A stretch of 64,000 bases of DNA from Lacihabitans sp. CS3-21 (lineage in GTDB: Bacteria > Bacteroidota > Bacteroidia > Cytophagales > Spirosomataceae), in the NCBI RefSeq assembly GCF_024343675.1, contig NZ_RJUD01000002.1, positions 62,001-126,000 of the forward strand, read 5' to 3'. Within the stretch, counting starts at the first letter, position 1. Each line of letters starts with the position of its first letter. The notes under the pieces were generated by a model. That model ran no database searches. It had not been told where the DNA came from and saw only the letters and a program-made list of their open reading frames with translations. This document shows positions 17,491 through 25,301 of the stretch, one piece after another. A program made the position numbers and the translations under genes.

Positions 17491-18327
17491 TTAAGGGTTA
17501 CAATAATCGCAAAATTTTGGGTCTTCGCTTTTTTTTTGGTTTGGATATAATTCTTCTTGGCTATGCTCACATTTTTGACAAGTATAAACATAACTCAAAG
17601 TAGTGTTAGTTGGCAAACCACACAGTTGACAAGGCAGTCCTTTTTTGACTTCGTTTATACCAAAACCTGGCGATTGACATACAGGACATAGAGTTTTTAT
17701 CCTATCCACAAGTTTTAAAGTTGCTTTTTCAATCACTTTCATTCTTTTGGGATTGTACATGGCTCTCATGTCGGTTTCTACCCAAACCGACTTTGATTTT
17801 GAAATAAATTGATTGAAGGTTTCCAGTAGAGAGTGGCTATCAGTGATACCTTTTTTTATTTCGTTTAAATCATTCTCGGCTTTTTTGAGAATCAAGCCAT
17901 GAGAAGGAAATCCTATACTATTAGCAAATTCTAAGAGTTCATTTTCGGTACTGACTTCCCTTCCTCCAAAATTGGTTTCGGTGCTAATTTCTCTTATTTT
18001 GATCTCTAGTTCATTTTTCTTATCTAGTAGAATCAGAATTTCATCATCGGCTGGTAAAAAAAAAGCCGATGGATGTGAACCAAACGAGCCTTCACTCGCC
18101 AATGCAAGGTCACACTTGTAGGCTTCCATTGCGTATATGCACTTTTTCTTTGCTGTTGTTAGCGGGTCTTCTTCTCTCTCAATTTCCCCGCTAAATGTTC
18201 CGAATATATCGGTATCAAACGAAGCATGCACCACACACTTTACACCTAATTCCTTCTCTAATATCGGTGCTATTACCTTTTCTTTATGGTGCTTAGTGGC
18301 TATAAATAAAGTTCTATCTTTAAACAT
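17491..18327 (-). CDS. DUF6671-type protein with C-terminal zinc ribbons
   Basis: 278 residues. The N-terminal domain (1-200) starts RTLFIATKHHKEKVIAPILEKELG and contains CDLALASEGSFGSHP near 72-86. The C-terminus has four CxxC pairs (214/217, 233/236, 250/253, 273/276), enough for two zinc ribbons. I recall this architecture as DUF6671; no activity is known to me. The gene is immediately upstream of dihydroorotase (5 bp), so a link to pyrimidine or nucleotide metabolism is possible but unproven. Zinc ribbons often bind nucleic acid or partner proteins. Confidence 0.75.
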   Translation of the reverse strand: MFKDRTLFIATKHHKEKVIAPILEKELGVKCVVHASFDTDIFGTFSGEIEREEDPLTTAKKKCIYAMEAYKCDLALASEGSFGSHPSAFFLPADDEILILLDKKNELEIKIREISTETNFGGREVSTENELLEFANSIGFPSHGLILKKAENDLNEIKKGITDSHSLLETFNQFISKSKSVWVETDMRAMYNPKRMKVIEKATLKLVDRIKTLCPVCQSPGFGINEVKKGLPCQLCGLPTNTTLSYVYTCQKCEHSQEELYPNQKKSEDPKFCDYCNP

Positions 18328-18418
18328 TTTAGAGGTAAAAATAACTGGATCAAATAAACAATATTGATAGTCCCAGTCAGTTAAATTGTTAATTCTTTGA
18401 GTAAGGTTATCAATTTAC

Positions 18419-18580
18419 TCATTTTGAATTCCCTTTGGATGAAATGGCTAGTACACCAAAAATAATTGCCATTGACGTAAACAAGTGGCTATATATTTGG
18501 TCTTGGGTCATAAAAGTTAGAATTATAAAGGAGGCCATTAAGACTGAAGCAATGACCGTTTTTACTACACGTATCTCCAT
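18419..18580 (-). CDS. Small hydrophobic protein (53 residues)
   Basis: An ATG at 18580 opens a 53-codon frame ending at 18419, starting MEIRVVKTVIASVL and ending AISSKGNSK. It has two hydrophobic stretches (about 8-24 and 33-47) around a polar QDQIYSH turn, so a two-helix membrane hairpin with positive ends is likely. It lies 13 bp downstream of the isocitrate dehydrogenase stop on the same strand and upstream of the DUF6671 gene. I do not recognise a family; the MEIRVVKT start loosely recalls the first helix of aromatic-acid exporter families, so a truncated remnant is an alternative. Confidence 0.45.
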   Translation of the reverse strand: MEIRVVKTVIASVLMASFIILTFMTQDQIYSHLFTSMAIIFGVLAISSKGNSK

Positions 18581-18593
18581 TTTTTGTATTTAA

Positions 18594-20030
18594 TTATTGT
18601 CCTTGGGCTAGTGAAAATCCAATTTTTCCATCAAAAGCATACAGGTTTTCTGTCTTGATGGTATCTATGTTTGCTAAATCGGCCCTTGTTAATATTTGAA
18701 TGATATCATTCTTGTTTATTGGGGTATTTTCTGTTGGCATAAACCTACACCTCCAGTGGTCAGTACAAAAGGTTTCTTTAAAGCCATCTGGCCATACTTT
18801 TATGCCTCTGTTGGTTATTATCTGTAGTTTTGTTTGCGTACTTTCAATGCTTTTTAGCTTTTCTGCTAGTTCATTAGGATCAGTGCCGTTCCAATGAACA
18901 AATATATCTACACCAACTAATTCTTTACTAAGAGGAGCCTTTCGTTGGTATTTGGGTAAGTTTATTGCAAGGTCATTAGTGTATGAAACCGCATTTAAAA
19001 TCGAAGGCTTTTTGCCAAGGTTTTCTATGACAGATTTCGCAAATTCTTTTGTGCCTACTTTTAACCTGCTTGTACCTTCTTTGTAAATATCCGCTGTATG
19101 AATACCTTGTTCTAGTGTATAAAGCCAAGCGTTTTGAATTTTCTCAGCTATGCTGCTTTGCCCAATATGGTTGAGCATCATGATGGCACCTTGCAACAAT
19201 CCCGAAGGGTTGGCGATATCTTTTCCGGCTATATCTGGGGCAGTACCATGTATAGCCTCAAACATGGCACACTCTTCGCCAATATTTGAAGACCCAGCGA
19301 GTCCTACTGAGCCCGTTATTTCGGCGGCAATGTCAGAAATAATGTCACCATACAAGTTGGGCATCACTATTACATCGAATATTTCGGGGGATTCAGCCAC
19401 TTTGGCGGCTCCTATGTCTACAATCCAGTGTTCATTTTGAATCTCAGGATACTCTTTGGCTATTTCATCAAACACCTTATGAAACAAGCCGTCGGTTTGT
19501 TTCATAATATTGTCTTTTGTAAAACAACTTACTTTCTTGCGGTTTTGCTGTTTGGCATATTCAAACGCGTATCTAACGATTTTTTCACAGCCCGGCCTAC
19601 TGATGAGTTTCAAACACTGTACTACTTCATCGGTCTGTTGATGTTCAATGCCTGCATACAGGTCTTCCTCATTTTCTCTGATGATGACAAGGTCCATCAC
19701 AGGGTGCTTGGTGTCCACAAAGGGGTCGAGGCTTTTGCATGGCCTTACATTTGCATATAAGCCAAGGAATTTTCTTGTGCTTACATTTAAACTTTTGTAA
19801 CCACCTCCTTGCGGAGTGGTGATAGGAGCTTTTAGAAATATTTTGTTAGTAGTGATAGATTTCCAGGATTCCGGAGCAATACCGGCAGCGTTTCCGGCCA
19901 AATACACTTTTTCGCCAACTTCTATCTCTTCTATCTCGATTTTAGCTCCAGCAGAAATTAGAATTTCTAAGGTGGCGTCCATTATTTCAGGGCCTATTCC
20001 GTTGCCTTTTGCGATGGTAATTCTTGACAT
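18594..20030 (-). CDS. icd: Isocitrate dehydrogenase (long type with C-terminal extension)
   Basis: 478 residues from the ATG at 20030 (MSRITIAKGNGIGPEIM); the longer open frame adds 12 unconvincing residues. The isocitrate/isopropylmalate dehydrogenase fold is clear: VSTRKFLGLYANVRP, the substrate loop VIRENEEDLYAGIEHQ, VMPNLYGDIISDIAAEITGSVGLAGSSNIG and EAIHGTAPDIAGK. The C-terminal region (about 340-478) has a small extra domain, as in the Thermus and Rickettsia type of about 480-500 residues. The enzyme oxidatively decarboxylates isocitrate to 2-oxoglutarate in the TCA cycle; NADP use is likely from family but not proven. A small membrane ORF follows after 13 bp. Confidence 0.92.
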   Translation of the reverse strand: MSRITIAKGNGIGPEIMDATLEILISAGAKIEIEEIEVGEKVYLAGNAAGIAPESWKSITTNKIFLKAPITTPQGGGYKSLNVSTRKFLGLYANVRPCKSLDPFVDTKHPVMDLVIIRENEEDLYAGIEHQQTDEVVQCLKLISRPGCEKIVRYAFEYAKQQNRKKVSCFTKDNIMKQTDGLFHKVFDEIAKEYPEIQNEHWIVDIGAAKVAESPEIFDVIVMPNLYGDIISDIAAEITGSVGLAGSSNIGEECAMFEAIHGTAPDIAGKDIANPSGLLQGAIMMLNHIGQSSIAEKIQNAWLYTLEQGIHTADIYKEGTSRLKVGTKEFAKSVIENLGKKPSILNAVSYTNDLAINLPKYQRKAPLSKELVGVDIFVHWNGTDPNELAEKLKSIESTQTKLQIITNRGIKVWPDGFKETFCTDHWRCRFMPTENTPINKNDIIQILTRADLANIDTIKTENLYAFDGKIGFSLAQGQ

Positions 20031-20431
20031 TTTTTGTTCATTTGATTGACAGCACAAAATTGCCACATATAATCTATAAATTTTTATTTATATTTATGAT
20101 GAAGATTATAAAATATTTTTATGATATAAGTTAGATTGATTTACTTAGATTTTTATTTTCAAAAAATTGAATAGGGAAGCAAATCTTGATGAATAAATTC
20201 CTTTAGGTCTATTTTTTGCTAATATAAATGGGTTCCAGTTATTGATTTTTAAATTTTCACAATGGAAAAGCAGACATTTATTCTATGAAATTTGTCTTCT
20301 TGAAAAAAACAATGCCAATGTCTGGCATTATGAGTAAGAGAAACTATTTATAACTTGGCCAGCTGGATGTATAAAAATCAGACTTAAAGACCCTAGCGAG
20401 TATTAACTTTTTTTTAATCTTGTAAACCAAA
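20031..20431. other. Intergenic region, about 400 bp
   Basis: The part nearest the isocitrate dehydrogenase start is very AT-rich and probably carries its promoter, although no exact TAnnTTTG box is evident. A terminator for the upstream 2OG oxygenase gene lies at 20303-20329. No gene is seen. Confidence 0.4.
20303..20329 (-). terminator. Terminator of the 2OG-Fe(II) oxygenase gene
   Basis: AATGCCA (20311-20317) pairs with TGGCATT (20323-20329) around a 5-nt loop; on the minus strand the stem is followed by G and seven U. It lies about 100 bp after the stop codon. Confidence 0.65.
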
Positions 20432-21025
20432 TCAATCCACCCTAAACCAACCCGTAATACTCATTCTTTGTGCATGGCTCATCAAAACTTCGTGTTCGAT
20501 TTCACTGCTTTTGAAAAACACACATTTGCCGTTTGTAGGGGAGATGTTAAGCGAGAAGTCTGGTAAATAGACACACAATTCACCGCCATCGTCGAGTTTC
20601 CAGTCGCTGTTGAGATAGAAAATCATGGTGTATTGTCGGCTGGCATTGGATTTGAATTGATCCAAATGTTTTTTGTAGAAACTTCCTTTTTCATATAAAG
20701 CATAATGGAATTCATAGCTTGTGATGCCCGTGTAGCAAGTCTGGTTAAGAAATAAAACGAAGGCGTCCATGACATCGAAAAAAGCGTTTTCGTTTGGATT
20801 TTCATGAATTCTGTCCAGCCAAAAAATCTTGTCGGACCTTACCAAAGCATTCAGATTAGTTTCGTTTCCGTTACCAGTTTTAGCAGAAATGAGTTTTTTC
20901 TCTTCAAAAAGTTTTACAAGATTCTCTTTCAAGTTTTGGGATAAAGCCAAGCCAAGAAAGTTTTCGGAAATACCCACTTTGTCTAACAAATAACCATCAA
21001 TGAGGGCATCAAAAACTTCTTGCAT
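20432..21025 (-). CDS. 2-oxoglutarate/Fe(II)-dependent oxygenase (prolyl 4-hydroxylase-like)
   Basis: 197 residues with the double-stranded beta-helix fold. The facial triad is His120-x-Asp122 (FYKKHLDQF) and His178 (SSEIEHEV); Arg187 (QRMSITGWFR) should bind 2-oxoglutarate. RQYTMIFYLNSDW and DDGGEL are typical of the Egl-9/SM-20 and prolyl hydroxylase-like group. It hydroxylates a protein or small-molecule substrate using O2; in bacteria related enzymes modify elongation factors or ribosomal proteins. The fold runs to the last residue (WFRVD). It is a single gene. Confidence 0.88.
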   Translation of the reverse strand: MQEVFDALIDGYLLDKVGISENFLGLALSQNLKENLVKLFEEKKLISAKTGNGNETNLNALVRSDKIFWLDRIHENPNENAFFDVMDAFVLFLNQTCYTGITSYEFHYALYEKGSFYKKHLDQFKSNASRQYTMIFYLNSDWKLDDGGELCVYLPDFSLNISPTNGKCVFFKSSEIEHEVLMSHAQRMSITGWFRVD

Positions 21026-21172
21026 GCTATAAAACCTTAAAAGAGCGATATCGGCAATATAGCCATGTACAAAGGAATGCTTATTGTCTTAGATTTCCTC
21101 TCTTTTATTCAAAATAACCATAAATTATAGCCAAAATATTCTTCAATTCAAGTAAATACACTTAAAAGAGAT

Positions 21173-21610
21173 TTAATTAAAAATACTTGCTTGCCTTGCA
21201 ACTAAGGACCAAACGTTTTTATTCTTCATCCAAGTATGTGTATATCTTCTTACAACAATATTACCTGCATTTTCAGTTGCATTTTGGGGGGTAGTGGTTT
21301 CCTTACCCATCACTATACAAACATTATCAATAAAAGTGATTTTTTCAATTTCTCGATCAAAGCTTGAATAATCTATTTTTCCAGTTTTTATAAGATAGGA
21401 TATTTGAGGTATCGTTACTACAACCCCATAAGGATTATTCACAACGTATTTTGGATGCCAAATTTTATATAAAGCTGTTGTATCTCCCTTCAACATTGCC
21501 TCTTTTTCAATTAATTCTAATCTTCGGATTTCTTTTTCTGAAATGTTTTGAGCAAACGATAAATTAAAAGAAAAGACAGTTAACAATAGTAAGAGTAGGT
21601 ATTTTTTCAT
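21173..21610 (-). CDS. Exported NTF2-like (DUF4440/SnoaL-type) protein
   Basis: 145 residues from the ATG at 21610, which gives a clean signal peptide (MKKYLLLLLLTVFSFNLSFAQ); a further ATG five codons upstream is less likely. The mature protein has the cone-shaped NTF2-like pattern: an N-terminal helix (SEKEIRRLELIEKEAMLKG), DTTALYKIWHPKYVVNNP, then strands ending in YTHTWMKNKNVWSLVARQASIF. DUF4440 proteins are of unknown function; some are small-molecule binding or enzymatic. It has its own promoter at 21651-21682. Confidence 0.8.
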   Translation of the reverse strand: MKKYLLLLLLTVFSFNLSFAQNISEKEIRRLELIEKEAMLKGDTTALYKIWHPKYVVNNPYGVVVTIPQISYLIKTGKIDYSSFDREIEKITFIDNVCIVMGKETTTPQNATENAGNIVVRRYTHTWMKNKNVWSLVARQASIFN

Positions 21611-21650
21611 TTTAAAATAGTTCATTAATGATGTGATAAAGTATTTTTAT

Positions 21651-21682
21651 CAAATGTAGGGAAGACGTTTTCTGGAATCAAA
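21651..21682 (-). promoter_or_regulatory. Bacteroidota-type promoter of the exported NTF2-like gene
   Basis: On the minus strand a TTTG -33 box (21682-21679) is 20 nt from TACATTTG (21658-21651), an exact TAnnTTTG -7 box. The start codon is 40 nt downstream. Confidence 0.65.
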
Positions 21683-21845
21683 TTAATCCATTGAATTCAA
21701 TTTAGTGGCTAAATATTATTTCGTAGACCTTTTTTTTGCAATAAATTATTGTCTAATTGAACCACTTTGTGAATCTTAGCACTATCCAAAGGTTATCTCA
21801 TTTGTGCAACACCATTAGGTTATTTGAGGAATCGTAGATTGTTTT

Positions 21846-23189
21846 CTAATCCTTTGAAAACCAAAACGGTATAGCGACATAATCTCCCCACACTTTTTTT
21901 GGTAGACTATCGGTTTGTAGGGTTTTGATAAAGAGTGTATTTCTTCCAATCTTACATTTTTCCGTACTCAAGTAGCTTTTTATGCCTTTTGCTTGAGCGG
22001 TTTCTTCGAAAAAAAACTCGGTAGAAGATATTGTAGAATCATTCAGAGCAATTTGAAAATACTCCGTCATACAAGCAATTCTGGCTTTATCACGAAGAGG
22101 TCTTTTTTGGGAATTTCTTAAACTGTCAGCAAATATGGGCTCTTTACAAATCTTTGATAAATCCTCATCTAAGTACTTAGAATAATTAATAAAAAGCTTT
22201 AGGAAAGGGTCTTGGATTACATCAGATTGAATACTAGCCTCGGGTATCTGCTCCATTTCACCCCTTTGGCTATCATAATAACCCGAAATTATTTTGTATT
22301 CAACCGAACCTGAAGAAAAATAATTTCGTGATTCCATCATCGGAATTCCAGCGTGTTCTAACAACTTGGTGGCATAAATACCCATAGAAATCGTGAAGAA
22401 AATAAGTCCAATGATTATCACAGATTTGAAATATTTTTTGTGAGGCATATTGGAGCCAAACGTAAAATTAATGTATTGAACCGGCTTATACATACCCATA
22501 TAGAGGAACGTACTCTTTTCAATGACTCCTTTATATAGTCTTTTGACGATGGGTTTCTCCCGATATTTTTCATTGTATCCAGCAACCATTATAGCCATAG
22601 AAAATAGCCAAATCAACCCAAATAGGACTAAAAAAATAGGCTTAGTTTTTTCGTAAATTGTAGGTAAATAGGTTTTAAATCCAATGGTAGCCACAAATCC
22701 CAAAAGGTATAGAAAGGCCATCATTATACTGAATAATACCAAAACGAAAGCTATAGAGAAAATTTGACTACAAAGTTTATCTAGACGTACGATATAACTA
22801 TCTAAAGTGCCAAATTTTTGTTTATACATTTCTGCCATTTCTTTGGTGGTGTTAGGAAGGTTGTCGAAGTTGATTCCGTTTGGAAAAACTGCCCTTAAAC
22901 CTACTAAAGCTATCCAAAATGCACGAAAAATAAAATGAACTATAAATGTAAATATCAATAAATAAGCAGAGGATTTTCCGAAACTATAAGCAAGTGTAGG
23001 CATTACTTGATTGTATAAATCACTGCTAATTTGATAGTTTTCATAATAGCTGGCGATGGCACGGTCGCTGAGTTCGGGTAAAAACGAAGTAGAAAAAATG
23101 GCTGCCCCAGAAACCACCAATTCCAGATTCCAGCTTTGGTTGGACAGTTCTTGAATCCAATTGCTTTTTTCGTGGGGATTATTTTCCAT
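21846..23189 (-). CDS. Polytopic membrane protein, unknown function
   Basis: 447 residues from an ATG at 23189 (MENNPHEKSNWIQEL). An ATG 33 bp upstream lies within a TAnnTTTG-like box (23227-23220), so the inner start is preferred. Hydrophobic helices occur near residues 25-40, 70-100, 145-175, 190-215 and 260-280. The last 150 residues are hydrophilic and probably extracytoplasmic, with a conserved-looking core (FLKLFINYSKYLDEDLSKICKEP ... CMTEYFQIALND). I do not recognise a family and the neighbours give no clue. It might act as a sensor or membrane scaffold, but this cannot be supported further. Confidence 0.75.
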   Translation of the reverse strand: MENNPHEKSNWIQELSNQSWNLELVVSGAAIFSTSFLPELSDRAIASYYENYQISSDLYNQVMPTLAYSFGKSSAYLLIFTFIVHFIFRAFWIALVGLRAVFPNGINFDNLPNTTKEMAEMYKQKFGTLDSYIVRLDKLCSQIFSIAFVLVLFSIMMAFLYLLGFVATIGFKTYLPTIYEKTKPIFLVLFGLIWLFSMAIMVAGYNEKYREKPIVKRLYKGVIEKSTFLYMGMYKPVQYINFTFGSNMPHKKYFKSVIIIGLIFFTISMGIYATKLLEHAGIPMMESRNYFSSGSVEYKIISGYYDSQRGEMEQIPEASIQSDVIQDPFLKLFINYSKYLDEDLSKICKEPIFADSLRNSQKRPLRDKARIACMTEYFQIALNDSTISSTEFFFEETAQAKGIKSYLSTEKCKIGRNTLFIKTLQTDSLPKKVWGDYVAIPFWFSKD

Positions 23190-23510
23190 AGCATTAAATA
23201 GTGATAGTTTAGGTTTAGGCAAAGATAGAAATTTTGTTGATTTTTTTGAGCCTTGATAGGTTTCTCATTTAAATTTTGTTGAGCATCTGTTTAACATAAT
23301 CCCCCAAAATTGTTGCAATAGCCAAATCTCGGTTAGAAAGTATCTTTTCACTGCAGTTAAACAGGCAATTGGAGGTAAAGAAAACCTATTTTTGGTAATG
23401 CCGCAGTAAAATGGATTTGTATACCCCATCAGTTAGAATATCTAAATTATTCTAATTGTTTTTTAATGTGTCGATACTTTCGGGAATTTAATTTTGCGAA
23501 AAAAGCGTAA
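23190..23510. other. Intergenic region between divergent genes, about 320 bp
   Basis: Two promoter-like -7 boxes are visible: TATCTTTG on the minus strand (23227-23220) before the membrane protein, and TAATTTTG on the plus strand (23489-23496) 15 nt before the lipoprotein gene. The middle has no gene or clear repeat. Confidence 0.5.
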
Positions 23511-23975
23511 ATGAAAAAAATAGTTTTACTTCTTATATCAACACTTTATTTATTTTCTTGTGGCTCTTTGTTTGAGGGTGTTGCCGACTCAAAATCATGC
23601 ACACCAGAGGGTGTATGGTATTACTTTGATTTTGGAAATCGAGGACCCTACCACATTAATATAAATGGCAAAAGTGGTAAATATGACAAAGTAGGCCTTG
23701 GCTCTAATGCAGATCAAGCAATTAAAGCTGGAATTATCTCTACAACTGATTTTGCTATTAGAAATATTGAAAAGATTGGAACTAACAACGATAATCCTCA
23801 ATACTCAGCCGAGTTTAGGACTTATCAAACTAATCAAAATGGAAAAGTCGTTTCTTCCTTTTTTGATCCATGTACCATTGAGGTTCAAACACTTAATACT
23901 TCTTTAAACCCTTGTAATATGCTAATGATAACCGATCCAAGTGGCTACATTGTATTTGCTGAGAAAATTGAATAA
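23511..23975 (+). CDS. Small lipoprotein, unknown function
   Basis: 154 residues with a lipoprotein signal peptide; the lipobox is LFSC, with Cys17 as the lipidated residue. The mature part, from GSLFEGVADSKSCTPEG, is a compact beta-rich domain with three further cysteines (about 27, 123 and 135) that could form a disulphide. It contains GKSGKYDKVGLGSNADQAIKAG. No family is recognised. A TAnnTTTG box lies 15-22 nt before the ATG, so it has its own promoter. The next 400 bp hold hairpin repeats and a doubtful ORF. Confidence 0.75.
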   Translation: MKKIVLLLISTLYLFSCGSLFEGVADSKSCTPEGVWYYFDFGNRGPYHININGKSGKYDKVGLGSNADQAIKAGIISTTDFAIRNIEKIGTNNDNPQYSAEFRTYQTNQNGKVVSSFFDPCTIEVQTLNTSLNPCNMLMITDPSGYIVFAEKIE

Positions 23976-24099
23976 TGAATTGACTAAACAAATTTAAATC
24001 TATAGGTTCTTTGAAACTGATTTTGGTTTTCAGAGGTTCTGCTTGTTTTTTTTAATTATTGGTTTCACATTTATATAACTCCAACCCGCTTTTCGTTTC

Positions 24100-24195
24100 A
24101 GGAGAGTCTCCGTTAGGGACTCTGTACGTTGCAGGTACTTAGTCCGTTTGACATTCAAGTTTAGTTCAGAGTCCACCAAAATGGGACTCTGGATG
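24100..24195. repeat. Paired hairpin repeat
   Basis: Two hairpins share the core GAGTC/GACTC: AGAGTC (24103-24108) with GACTCT (24118-24123), and CAGAGTCC (24167-24174) with GGACTCTG (24184-24191). A similar sequence (GAGTTTCC...GGACTTTGTAGGTTAC) occurs at 25135-25165, so this is a small dispersed element. No U-tract follows, so these are not simple terminators. Confidence 0.5.
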
Positions 24196-24396
24196 GAGGT
24201 AACTTGCTGTAATACAAGGAGTAAAAACAAGCTGGATGACCAAAAACTCACGTTTGAATATGTAAATGCCCCTGACTGTAAAACTGTAAAATGTGCCGAT
24301 GCAAACACCAAAACAATTGAACTGTTGGACAGAAAAAACCTCATCCTGATAGAATCAGGTGATAGAATCAAAAATAAATACTGTAGAGTACAGTAA
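24148..24396 (+). pseudogene. Possible gene remnant or orphan ORF
   Basis: 82 codons, the last 50 of which look protein-like (KLTFEYVNAPDCKTVKCAD ... NLILIESGDRIKNKYC), with four cysteines and alternating charged and hydrophobic residues as in small secreted beta proteins. The first 30 codons run through the hairpin repeat and have no signal peptide. One reading is that a repeat insertion cut off the 5' part of a secreted-protein gene. A minus-strand open frame covers the same bases; it is rejected because it reads as a shadow. Confidence 0.3.
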
Positions 24397-24404
24397 TTAT
24401 TGTA

Positions 24405-24785
24405 TTAAGCCTGCGGTGCTTGAATACAATAGGAAGTAATTCGCTGAATTTGGCCGTTTTCATTGAATTCATACAAATCACAAGCCGAAACAAACGAAAC
24501 ACGCTGACCATTTCTGCTGAATTCTGCTGTGCCGTTGATAACCACTTTGTGGTCTTGAGCGATGATATTCAAGGTCTTGAAGTCGGTGGTAACAGATTTA
24601 AAATAGGCCGCCACCTGGTTGCAGTTTTCAGTGATGGCATCTTTACCCACAAAAGTATTTTCCTCCACCACTTCCCAAACTGTCTCATCAGCAATATATT
24701 CCACAGTTTTTTCGAATTCACCATTGGAGAAGGTGAGGGCTATTTCTTGTTTAGTCAAGGTTTTTCCTAATTCTGAGTATTCCAA
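24405..24785 (-). CDS. NTF2-like / SnoaL-type protein
   Basis: 126 residues, cytoplasmic. The sequence follows the SnoaL-like pattern: a first helix (LTKQEIALTFSNGEFEKTVEYI), DETVWEVVEENTFVGKDAITENCNQVAAYFKS, then strands ending ACDLYEFNENGQIQRITSYCI. This fold serves in polyketide cyclases, isomerases and many uncharacterised bacterial proteins, often in response to small organics. It starts 17 bp after the stop of the small membrane-protein gene upstream, so the two are likely one transcript. The substrate is unknown. Confidence 0.83.
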   Translation of the reverse strand: MEYSELGKTLTKQEIALTFSNGEFEKTVEYIADETVWEVVEENTFVGKDAITENCNQVAAYFKSVTTDFKTLNIIAQDHKVVINGTAEFSRNGQRVSFVSACDLYEFNENGQIQRITSYCIQAPQA

Positions 24786-24802
24786 AAAGCTTCAATATTT
24801 TA

Positions 24803-25063
24803 CTATTTCTTCAAGTTTAAATTTCTTGCTTTCATTTCTGCCTCAACAGCCTTATAGTTATTGGTGATAGAAAAGGCTATAATCCCGACAAAAACAGGTA
24901 CAGCTAGCATAGAAAACTCAAAGTCACTGATGAACATCCTGATAAAAGTAAAGATAACGGACACTATCATGGTAGCCATGACAAATAGGTAAGGTGTCTT
25001 GGTGTCTTTCCATTTTTTCAATAATTCCTCGTCGCTCAGTTCGTTCAGTTGTTTTTCTTGCAT
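24803..25063 (-). CDS. Small two-helix membrane protein
   Basis: 86 residues. A polar N-terminus (LNELSDEELLKKWKDTK) is followed by two transmembrane helices (about 24-45 and 50-68) and a charged C-terminus (KAVEAEMKARNLNLKK). The arrangement SDEEL-x-KKWK before a membrane hairpin is common among small Bacteroidota membrane proteins of unknown role. It is the first gene of a probable two-gene unit with the NTF2-like protein. Confidence 0.7.
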   Translation of the reverse strand: MQEKQLNELSDEELLKKWKDTKTPYLFVMATMIVSVIFTFIRMFISDFEFSMLAVPVFVGIIAFSITNNYKAVEAEMKARNLNLKK

Positions 25064-25129
25064 GTTTTCTCTGTGATTTATTCGAAACCAATTTAGGAAT
25101 TATTTGGGAAAATTGAAAGTTTTTTTGTT

Positions 25130-25165
25130 TGAGAAGAGTTTCCGAAAGGACTTTGTAGGTTACTT
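25130..25165. repeat. Second copy of the hairpin repeat
   Basis: GAGTTTCCGAAAGGACTTTG followed by TAGGTTAC matches, with changes, the element at 24104-24132. It lies between two minus-strand genes and encodes nothing obvious. Confidence 0.4.
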
Positions 25166-25301
25166 TTATTTTGCCTGTCCCGTCCTAAATTTTAAAGCTA
25201 ATTTTATGGTTAATCTTAAGCCCAAAAGGTAGATTTCGTACAAGCATGATAACTTGTCGGTGGTTATAGGTTTGGTTCTAAGTACCTTCAAATTTAAAAA
25301 T

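Noticed and set aside
24030-24371. Minus-strand open frame of 113 codons
   Set aside because: It runs across hairpin repeats and antisense to the more protein-like plus frame; no start context or family features.
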